A DNA stretch of 64,000 bases from an uncultured Oscillibacter sp. Its GTDB lineage: Bacteria > Bacillota > Clostridia > Oscillospirales > Oscillospiraceae. The notes beneath the pieces were generated by a model. That model saw nothing but the letters and a program-made list of their open reading frames with translations. It was not told the origin of the DNA and did not search any database. The position numbers were made by a program, and so were the translations under genes. The DNA lies in contig CAJUCO010000006.1 in the NCBI GenBank assembly GCA_910585245.1, positions 37,756 through 101,755 on the forward strand, given 5' to 3'. Positions 58,216-64,000 of the stretch are shown here, piece by piece; position 1 is the stretch's first letter; each line of letters starts with the position of its first letter.

Positions 58216-58787
58216 AAAGATACGATCTCTATTCCAAGCACGACCCCACCAAGAATTTTTCTCCTCTGCCCAATGAGGTGTTCTACCTGGGGCTGTCCTA
58301 CGGCGCCATTGCGGTCTACGGTTACCTGATGCACATCGAGGACAGGAAAACCTTCCAGTCCTACGCCAGCTACAACACCATCGGCAGAGCGGTGAAGATG
58401 AGCGCCAACACCGTCCGCAAGTATGTGCTGGAGTTGGAGGACAAGTGCCTCATCCGCACGGAGCCCACCACCGTCGTCACGAGGGACGGGCGCAAGCGCA
58501 ACGGTACACTGCGCTACCACATCCGCCCCATCCGTGAAGCGGTGGATCACTACCACGAGCGGCAGCTCAGTCAGCTGGAGCTGGACACAGAACGACAGAA
58601 AGCACAGGCCCGATTGTCGCGGCTCTGCGCGACACAGGAGCCACTTCCGACCGCAGAGCGGCCCACGACACCCCCAACAGCAGAGCGCGGTGTGTCGGGG
58701 CTGTGCGGCCCGGTGTACGGAACGGGTGACCTCAGCGATTTTCAAAACGGTCCGGTGAACCGGGGGGTCGAAAAAAGTGCAGGATAA
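58212..58787 (+). CDS. Winged-helix replication-type protein of the element
   Basis: A 191-residue protein. The first 100 residues form a winged helix (NFSPLPNEVFYLGLSYGAIA, VYGYLMHIEDRKTFQSYASY, GRAVKMSANTVRKYVLELED), as in plasmid and phage replication initiators / replisome organisers. The C-terminus is low-complexity and basic/proline-rich. The GTG at 58212 is chosen since it overlaps the preceding stop (GTGA) behind GGAGG; an earlier in-frame start would lie inside the HTH gene. It likely starts replication of the excised element. Confidence 0.7.
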   Translation: MKRYDLYSKHDPTKNFSPLPNEVFYLGLSYGAIAVYGYLMHIEDRKTFQSYASYNTIGRAVKMSANTVRKYVLELEDKCLIRTEPTTVVTRDGRKRNGTLRYHIRPIREAVDHYHERQLSQLELDTERQKAQARLSRLCATQEPLPTAERPTTPPTAERGVSGLCGPVYGTGDLSDFQNGPVNRGVEKSAG

Positions 58788-58788
58788 A

Positions 58789-58843
58789 GGCGTGGCGCCT
58801 TGCGCCGCCACGCCGGGTCACACCGGCCCGCAATGCGGGCCGG
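58789..58843. repeat. Two adjacent GC-rich hairpins (oriT- or terminator-like)
   Basis: GGCGTGGCG (58789-58797) pairs with CGCCACGCC (58806-58814), and CCGGCCCGC (58823-58831) pairs with GCGGGCCGG (58835-58843) around AAT. They lie just after the replication-type gene and before a ribbon-helix-helix-like gene, as hairpins of transfer origins do. No T tract follows, which argues against a simple terminator. The remainder to 59041 is non-coding. Confidence 0.5.
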
Positions 58844-59041
58844 GAGAGGGGAAACGCCGAAGCTTGGAACCGTTTGCGGTACATTTTAAGAAAAACTGTG
58901 CAAATCGCAGAATGGCATCAAATTCCCCGGCGTGGCATTGGATATGGCATTGATAAGGGCGCAAACTCTACTGCCGCAAGGAAAATTCAGGCATTACAGG
59001 TGGCGAAAGCCCCGAAAAACACAGTTTTGGAGGATAACATC

Positions 59042-59446
59042 ATGGCAGAAGAAAAAGTGAGATTTCAGATGAGAATTGATCCGGATACCGACCGGAAGAT
59101 CAAAGCGGCGATGCCGCTAGCACACTGTCGCAGTCAAAATGAGTTCGTGGAAACGGCTCTGCGGTTCTACTGCGACTACCTGACAGCGGGAGACTGCACA
59201 GCCGTAGCGCCTATGTACATGTCCGCTATTCGCGGTACAGTGCAGGACTCGGAGAACCGCGTCTGCCGACTGCTCTTCAAGCTAGCGGTGGAGCAGGACA
59301 TGGTGATGAATGTGCTGGCGGCGGGGATGGAGATTCCCGATGAGCAGCTCAAGGCGCTCCGTGGGCGGTGCGTCCAGAATGTAAAAAAGACCGGCGGCAG
59401 TGTTACGCTGGACGACGCGGTCCGCTACCAGAACGGCGGGCTGTAA
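59042..59446 (+). CDS. Small ribbon-helix-helix-like accessory protein
   Basis: A 134-residue protein. VRFQMRIDPDTDRKIKAAMP and SQNEFVETALRFYCDYL fit a ribbon-helix-helix / relaxosome accessory (MobC-like) N-terminus. The C-terminal half is helical (EDRVCRLLFKLAVEQ-type, here ENRVCRLLFKLAVEQDMV) and found in other Clostridial elements. No relaxase is encoded in the window next to it. GGAGG precedes the ATG at 59042. Function as transcription factor or mobilisation accessory is not resolved. Confidence 0.65.
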   Translation: MAEEKVRFQMRIDPDTDRKIKAAMPLAHCRSQNEFVETALRFYCDYLTAGDCTAVAPMYMSAIRGTVQDSENRVCRLLFKLAVEQDMVMNVLAAGMEIPDEQLKALRGRCVQNVKKTGGSVTLDDAVRYQNGGL

Positions 59447-59509
59447 AAAAGTAGTAGCTATTCCCGACGAAGTGTGGTATGTGTTGGTGTTGCAAAGGAG
59501 GTAGCAGAC

Positions 59510-59806
59510 ATGAGAACGACTCTGGAGGATCTCTACTACGGCAACATCACACCCTGTGAGCAACAGATGATACCTGGCTCAGAGCTGAAGCGGGCAGTAG
59601 ACCGTGTTGCCAAGTGCGAGGCACAGCTGATGGAACTCCTCAACGAGGAGGGTCAGCAGGCCCTCACAAGGTTCACCCGCTCCCAGCATGAGATCAACAG
59701 CATCACAGCAACCGAAAATTTCATTCTGGGCTTCCGATTGGGTGTCAGGATCATGACTGAGTGCATGGATGACAACGACGGAGATATTCGGAGTGGAGGT
59801 GAATAA
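59510..59806 (+). CDS. Small element protein, DUF6809-type
   Basis: A 98-residue protein starting MRTTLEDLYYGNITPCEQQM. The helical middle ALTRFTRSQHEINSITATEN and FILGFRLGVRIMTECM match small DUF6809 proteins often found just before integrases. No function is known. GGAGGTAG precedes the ATG and the integrase starts 3 bases after its stop, so they are cotranscribed. Confidence 0.7.
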   Translation: MRTTLEDLYYGNITPCEQQMIPGSELKRAVDRVAKCEAQLMELLNEEGQQALTRFTRSQHEINSITATENFILGFRLGVRIMTECMDDNDGDIRSGGE

Positions 59807-59809
59807 CAG

Positions 59810-60970
59810 ATGGCAAAGCGCAGACCGTCCGGCGACGGCATGGTGCGCAAACGGGAGGACGGACGCTGGGAGGGCCGCATCGTGGTGGGCCACAAGGAAA
59901 ACGGCGACTCCATCTTCCGGTACGTCTCCGCCAAGAGCCAGAAGGCCCTGATGAAAAAGCTACACCGGAGCATCGAGGAGTACCGGGATGTGGATCTGAG
60001 CGAGGACAGCCGGATGTCTCTGGGGGACTGGCTGGACCGCTGGCTGGAGGAGTACGTCTCACCTACGGTGCGGGAGTCCACGCTGAGAGGCTACCGCCAG
60101 TACATCGAGTGCTACATCAAGCCCCGCCTGGGGGACAGGCCGGTGTGCAAGGTGACCTCCGCCGACGTACAGGCTCTGTACCGGGAGGTGCAGAAGAACG
60201 GACGCAAGACCGAGCACCCCGAGTACGGGTACGCACTCTCCGGCTCTACCGTCCGCAGCCTCCACGGTGTATTCCACCAGGCCATGGACGCGGCGGTGCA
60301 GGAGCGGCTCACGGCGAGAAATCCCACCGAGGGCGTCACGCTCCCCAAAAAGAAATCCTCTGCCAAGCAGATTCTCAACGACGAGCAGCTGGAGCGGTTT
60401 ATGGAGGAGATCAAAAAGGATTCGGTCTGGCACGACTTCTTCTACACCGAGCTGACCACCGGGATGCGCCGGGGTGAAATCTGCGGGCTGATGTGGTCCG
60501 ACTTCGACGGGAAGAAGGGGACGCTGACAGTGCGCCGGACGCTCCACCAGCGCAAGGGCGGCGGAGTGACCACCGGCGAGACCAAGACGGGAAAGGGCCG
60601 GCGCACCATCACCCTGCCGCCCAGTACGGCGCAGCTGCTGCGGGAGCGGCAGAAGCGCTCCTGCTCCCAGTGGATCTTTCCTAACCCTCTCCGCCCGGAG
60701 GACCCGGTCAATCCCGGCAGGGCCTACAGCCGCCTGAAGACCCTGCTGAAAAGTGCCGGCCTGCCCGGCATCCGGTTCCATGACCTGCGCCACACCTTCG
60801 CCACTCATGCCCTGACCAGCGGCGTGGACGCCAAGACCCTCTCCGGTATCCTGGGACACACCAAAGCGTCATTCACCCTGGACACCTATACCCACGTCAC
60901 TGGAGATATGCACCGCCGGGCGGCGGAGATCGTGGGTGGCTTTCTGGACGACATTATGGTGAGGGGGTGA
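59810..60970 (+). CDS. Tyrosine recombinase, first of a tandem pair
   Basis: A 386-residue site-specific recombinase. The N-terminal arm domain (GDGMVRKREDGRWEGRIVVG, about 7-26) and core-binding domain precede the catalytic domain with Arg in TTGMRRGEICGL, Lys-bearing hairpin, HDLRHTFATHAL, GHTKASFTLD and Tyr in DTYTHVTGDM (about 363). All catalytic residues are present. The second recombinase begins 4 bases after its stop. AGGTGAATAACAG is the presumed ribosome site. Tandem recombinases imply that both act on the same element. Confidence 0.93.
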   Translation: MAKRRPSGDGMVRKREDGRWEGRIVVGHKENGDSIFRYVSAKSQKALMKKLHRSIEEYRDVDLSEDSRMSLGDWLDRWLEEYVSPTVRESTLRGYRQYIECYIKPRLGDRPVCKVTSADVQALYREVQKNGRKTEHPEYGYALSGSTVRSLHGVFHQAMDAAVQERLTARNPTEGVTLPKKKSSAKQILNDEQLERFMEEIKKDSVWHDFFYTELTTGMRRGEICGLMWSDFDGKKGTLTVRRTLHQRKGGGVTTGETKTGKGRRTITLPPSTAQLLRERQKRSCSQWIFPNPLRPEDPVNPGRAYSRLKTLLKSAGLPGIRFHDLRHTFATHALTSGVDAKTLSGILGHTKASFTLDTYTHVTGDMHRRAAEIVGGFLDDIMVRG

Positions 60971-60974
60971 GAGT

Positions 60975-62414
60975 ATGGCGAAAAAGCGGAAGAAGGGTGA
61001 GGGAACGCTCCGTCAGAGAAAGGACGGACGGTGGGAGGGCCGGGTGGTTATTGGATACGACGACGGCGGCAATCCCAAGACAAAGAATGTGCTGGCTAAG
61101 ACCAAGAAAGAGTGCGCAGAGAAGCTGGAACAGCTGAAAGCGGCCCAGGGCGGCTCCGGGCCGGTGAAGGTCGGGGCGGAGATGCGGTTCGGGGACTGGC
61201 TGGACTTCTGGTATCAGAACTGCTCCAAGTCGGCTCTGCGGCACACCACCCAACTGAGCTACGAGAACTGGATTTACCTCCACGCCATTCCGGGCGTGGG
61301 GGACATCCCGCTGAACAAGCTGTCCCAGTCCGACCTCCAGCAGTTCTTCACCGAGTTGAAGAAAGGCGGGCGGATCAACAATGTGGAGCGTCACGGTGCG
61401 GGAATGGCGGATCGCTCGGTACGCAGCTGTCACGCGGTGTGTCAGATGGCGCTGGACCGGGCGGTGAAGGAGGGGCTCATCCGGGTGAACCCGGCCACCG
61501 GCTGTAAACTGCCGCCCCTGCGGGAGAAGGAAATGAAAATTCTGACCAAGGAGGAAATCCAGCGGTTCCTGATCCAGGCCAAGGCGGAGGGGATGTACGA
61601 GCTGTTCCTCCTGGAGCTGACCACGGGGATGCGCCGGGGCGAGCTGCTGGCCCTGCAATGGTCTGACCTGGATTTCAAGACAGGCCGGCTCCGCATTAGT
61701 AAGCAGGTGTACTCCGTCAACGGAAAACTGGAAGTCAATGAGCCCAAGACAAAGGCCGCCGTCCGCACGGTCATCCTGCCGCCTGCCATGGTGGAACTGC
61801 TGGCGGAGTACAAGGCGCAGGTATTCTCAGAGTGGATATTCCCCTCCCGCATCAAGCCAGAGCAGCCTGTGGACCCAGGCTATGTCCGCAAGCGTCTGCA
61901 AGTCATTCTGGAGCGGGCCGGGTGCAAAAGGGTGAGGTTTCATGATCTCCGTCACACCTTCGCTACCATGTCCCTGGAGAACGGTATGGATGTGAAAACC
62001 CTGTCCACCATCATCGGGCATGTCTCCTCCGCCACCACGCTGAACATCTATACCCATATCACCGGCGAGATGCAGCGGAACGCGGCTCGAAATATTGACC
62101 AGGGCATCGCCGGGGTGGAGGTACAGGAACAGGGCGAAGTGGAACAGGAGGAAGCCGTTCCTCCTGTGGAGTTTACGCCGTACCATCCCCCTCACCGCAG
62201 ACCGGGGACGGGCTGCATCAGCCAAATCAATGACCACCTGTGGGAGGGCCGCTATTCCCCCAAATGGATTGACGGAAAAAAGCACGCCCGCAACATCTAT
62301 GCCCATACCCGCGAGGAGTGCGAGGAAAAACTGGCGGTGCTGATCGTCCAGATGAAGCGGGAACTGGCGGAGCTGAAAGCGGCACAGGCAGCAGGGGCGC
62401 CCTCCAGACATTGA
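60975..62414 (+). CDS. Tyrosine recombinase, second of a tandem pair, with extra C-terminal arm domain
   Basis: A 479-residue recombinase, about 90 longer than its neighbour. Arm domain GEGTLRQRKDGRWEGRVVIG, core-binding domain and full catalytic set (TTGMRRGELLAL, HDLRHTFATMSL, GHVSSATTLN, IYTHITGEM) are present. After residue 395 an extension (GTGCISQINDHLWEGRYSPK, then HARNIYAHTREECEEKLAVL) repeats the arm-domain pattern: WEGR, K/R cluster, T-x-ECxEKL, as in the N-terminus (WEGRVVIG, TKKECAEKL). So the arm-type DNA-binding domain is duplicated at the far end. Confidence 0.9.
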   Translation: MAKKRKKGEGTLRQRKDGRWEGRVVIGYDDGGNPKTKNVLAKTKKECAEKLEQLKAAQGGSGPVKVGAEMRFGDWLDFWYQNCSKSALRHTTQLSYENWIYLHAIPGVGDIPLNKLSQSDLQQFFTELKKGGRINNVERHGAGMADRSVRSCHAVCQMALDRAVKEGLIRVNPATGCKLPPLREKEMKILTKEEIQRFLIQAKAEGMYELFLLELTTGMRRGELLALQWSDLDFKTGRLRISKQVYSVNGKLEVNEPKTKAAVRTVILPPAMVELLAEYKAQVFSEWIFPSRIKPEQPVDPGYVRKRLQVILERAGCKRVRFHDLRHTFATMSLENGMDVKTLSTIIGHVSSATTLNIYTHITGEMQRNAARNIDQGIAGVEVQEQGEVEQEEAVPPVEFTPYHPPHRRPGTGCISQINDHLWEGRYSPKWIDGKKHARNIYAHTREECEEKLAVLIVQMKRELAELKAAQAAGAPSRH

Positions 62415-62435
62415 GTCGCCATATACAAAGATAGG

Positions 62436-62466
62436 ACAGCGGATTGAGGTGATTCGCTGTTCTTTT
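62436..62466 (+). terminator. Terminator after the tandem recombinases
   Basis: ACAGCGGAT and ATTCGCTGT pair with one bulge, followed by TCTTTTCT. It lies 22 bases after the recombinase stop. Confidence 0.6.
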
Positions 62467-62585
62467 CTGAGGCGGAGGCAATTTGTGCAGATGGAGTCTG
62501 CATAAATTCTTTTCTTCTTGATAAACGACCGATGCCGTGATATGCTTGGTTTGTTCATTCATTCAGATTTGATGGGGGTGAAGTC

Positions 62586-62936
62586 GTGGGGGAGCAGCGA
62601 TTTACAAAACGGGATTGGGCCCTTTTTCGCAGTAAAATTGGCAGCTGGCAGGAAGCCTACATGGGCAGGCTATGCGATGAATACATAGAACTGCTGAGCG
62701 GCGATGGTGATCCGTCAGAAAAATTCTGGAAGCTGGATAAGCGGATAAGAAGTGACAAAAGAAATCCAGGCGTCCAGCTAGAAATGACCCGGACAAATTT
62801 TATCTACAACATCATTGCGCTTATCAACAATGATGTAGTCAGCATAGAAGGTTTGGAAGATTTCAGTGATGAGCTGAAGGGAGCTGTAAACGCCTTTCTT
62901 GAGCGGCAAACCTGGGACTATTCAGATGAAGCGTAA
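62586..62936 (+). CDS. Conserved hypothetical protein, 116 residues
   Basis: A soluble protein starting with GTG (VGEQRFTKRDWALFRSKIGS in part). KIGSWQEAYMGRLCDEYIEL and NNDVVSIEGLEDFSDELKGA are conserved-looking helical segments. The same kind of protein is common in Clostridia but has no known activity; database labels such as transporter are unlikely since no membrane segment exists. GGGGGTGA before the GTG is a fair ribosome site. It stands alone after the terminator. Confidence 0.65.
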   Translation: MGEQRFTKRDWALFRSKIGSWQEAYMGRLCDEYIELLSGDGDPSEKFWKLDKRIRSDKRNPGVQLEMTRTNFIYNIIALINNDVVSIEGLEDFSDELKGAVNAFLERQTWDYSDEA

Positions 62937-63065
62937 CTTCAGGCCGCTGAGTGCGAGTTGGATCGCTCCTATTGGAACAAAAAATTAAAAGGGAGTTTTA
63001 TTGGACACCTCCTGTTGTAAGCTGGAAACACAATACAAGACACCATGCCAAAAGGAGGATTCTGT

Positions 63066-63884
63066 ATGAAGCGGAAAATTGGTTTTTGGAATGAGATTCA
63101 AGGAGATGCCGACAATATCACTTGCCCTAAGGATGAGGCTCCAGTCTCCTCACCGAAAAAATCTCTGGTTCAGGTCTATTTCCCCAAGCGAGGAATGAAC
63201 CTGTCCTACTACAACGACCGGTTCGACCTCCAGGTGGGAGATACCGTCTATGTGGACGGCAAGCTGGAGGGCCTGCGGGGGCGTGTGACCGCTGTAAACT
63301 ACAGCTTTAAGATCAAGCTCTCCGATTACAAGCGGGTGATCGCTGTGGCGGATACCCACATCTCTGGAGAACTCCGCATGGCCGGCTCCCACCTGGTATC
63401 CTTTGACCCCCAGACGATTCCCTATGAGAAAATTATCACCTGGTTCAAGGCCCCGGACAAAGAGGATGACGTCTATGTGTCCGGCAGTGATGACCACAGC
63501 TTTCGGCTGGACGACCTCAGCGGAATGAAGGTCACCAGCGCCATTGCGGAGCGTGGACACGACTACTATACAGAGAACCGGGTGGTCTACCTCTGCATTG
63601 ACCGTGGCCATGGACGGGGGATCGTGGAAGGAACTTCCCCTTATGAGATCGAGTTTGATTACGGCGGCGGCGAAATCAAAAATCTCACCTGCAGCTGTTA
63701 TTGCGGCTATCCCTGCAAGCACACCTTTGCCGCCATGCTCCAGCTGCGGGAGACGCTGAAGCTATTGGAAGAGAAGGACGGTTTCGATTGGAATGAGGGC
63801 GGTTACGCTGCGGCGATCAGTCAAGGTGCCTTTTTCTCTTTTGCCGTGGATGGAAAAACGACCGGCAGCTTCGTGTTTCGATAG
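63066..63884 (+). CDS. SWIM zinc-finger protein
   Basis: A 272-residue protein. KIGFWNEIQGDADNITCPKD opens it; QVYFPKRGMNLSYYNDRFDL and GDTVYVDGKLEGLRGRVTAV form a small beta domain. The C-terminal CSCYCGYPCKHTFAAMLQLRE (cysteines about 219-227, histidine 229) is a CxC...CxH SWIM motif, which binds zinc and DNA or protein. No nuclease, helicase or transposase domain accompanies it. AAAGGAGG precedes the ATG at 63066; an earlier ATG at 63045 lies before that site. Unknown role. Confidence 0.75.
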   Translation: MKRKIGFWNEIQGDADNITCPKDEAPVSSPKKSLVQVYFPKRGMNLSYYNDRFDLQVGDTVYVDGKLEGLRGRVTAVNYSFKIKLSDYKRVIAVADTHISGELRMAGSHLVSFDPQTIPYEKIITWFKAPDKEDDVYVSGSDDHSFRLDDLSGMKVTSAIAERGHDYYTENRVVYLCIDRGHGRGIVEGTSPYEIEFDYGGGEIKNLTCSCYCGYPCKHTFAAMLQLRETLKLLEEKDGFDWNEGGYAAAISQGAFFSFAVDGKTTGSFVFR

Positions 63885-63930
63885 TCTCACACACAGCAAA
63901 GGTTGAGGTGCTATATCCAAAGAATAGGAC

Positions 63931-63954
63931 GGCGGGCCAAAGTAACAGCCCGCC
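63931..63954 (+). terminator. Hairpin after the SWIM gene
   Basis: GGCGGGC and GCCCGCC pair around a ten-base loop, about 45 bases after the stop, with a weak T tract. The preceding ATATCCAAAGAATAGGAC is similar to ATATACAAAGATAGGAC before the hairpin at 62436, so the two terminators share sequence. Confidence 0.5.
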
Positions 63955-64000
63955 GCCCGAAAATTTTCTGAAACCCGTCTGTGGTATTTCTGTGGTCAAA

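Larger units (their letters stand above)
41092..64000. mobile_element. Genomic island starting at the tRNA-Ala att core
   Basis: From the att core to the end of the window the gene content is accessory: the tocopherol-cyclase-like and nucleotidyltransferase genes, cassette copy 2, the AT-rich defence operon, a CAP protein and an integrase module. Base composition changes several times, so it is a mosaic of insertions rather than one element. The right border, expected as an intact tRNA-Ala gene, is not in the window. Confidence 0.55.

Noticed and set aside
1..64000. CRISPR array
   Set aside because: No series of direct repeats with regular spacers was found on reading through; repeats seen are single inverted pairs or short tandem motifs.

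Overview
The window looks like chromosome of a GC-rich anaerobic member of the Clostridia, most likely a gut Oscillospiraceae/Oscillibacter-type bacterium. This is inferred from the gene set: a 2-oxoacid:ferredoxin (VOR) operon, a GGGtGRT protein beside an Fe-S scaffold protein, DnaD/DnaI, a Noc/ParB protein, and a MobT/Rep-Xis-Int mobile element in tRNA-Ser. There is no rRNA, and no CRISPR array was found.

Layout. (1) 1-2384: right end of an integrated mobile element (Rep/MobT-like protein, HTH/excisionase, tyrosine integrase) abutting the 3' end of tRNA-Ser(GGA). (2) 2.5-40.7 kb: GC-rich core chromosome. It holds a cytidylate-kinase-like protein; a response-regulator diguanylate cyclase; a partial inositol-catabolism operon (iolE-iolB-iolG, minus strand); a MATE pump with rlmA; a cysteine desulfurase divergent from mtaB-yfbR; a secreted YcdB/SLH protein; a GGGtGRT/Fe-S scaffold pair; a small serine recombinase; ilvE; the vor operon divergent from a FadR-type regulator; cstA; a VanW protein; a lone ParB/Noc; dnaD-dnaI behind a structured leader; a methionine-gamma-lyase-like enzyme; and a HAD phosphatase. 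(3) 38.5-46.2 kb: a cassette yaaA - small unknown gene - yfcE - def - nudix present twice about 5 kb apart. Between the copies are an integrase remnant and the 3' half of a tRNA-Ala joined as in an attP site, so two related elements probably once sat in tandem. (4) 46.7-55.7 kb: an AT-rich six-gene defence operon: C5 cytosine methyltransferase, MORC/GHKL ATPase, Z1-domain ATPase, PD-(D/E)XK protein, AIPR protein and Vsr endonuclease. (5) 55.9-64 kb: a secreted CAP protein, a DUF6076-type gene, then an integrative-element module (HTH, replication-type wHTH protein, small accessory proteins, two tandem tyrosine integrases), followed by a small unknown gene and a SWIM zinc-finger protein.

How the genes work together. 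ilvE and the vor operon fit reversible branched-chain amino acid / branched 2-oxoacid metabolism with ferredoxin. The FadR-type regulator shares a compact divergent promoter region with the vor operon and is its obvious candidate regulator. The defence operon looks like one transcription unit, with a clear promoter at 46622-46651 and gene overlaps or gaps of a few bases. In it, modification (methyltransferase) is coupled to a two-ATPase machine (GHKL plus Z1) and to nuclease-type effectors (PD-(D/E)XK, Vsr, possibly AIPR). This combination belongs to the MutL/MORC-ATPase restriction-type islands already recognised by comparative genomics, but its mechanism is not settled. It is the strongest candidate in the window for an interesting system, followed by the duplicated cassette at the tRNA-Ala scar.
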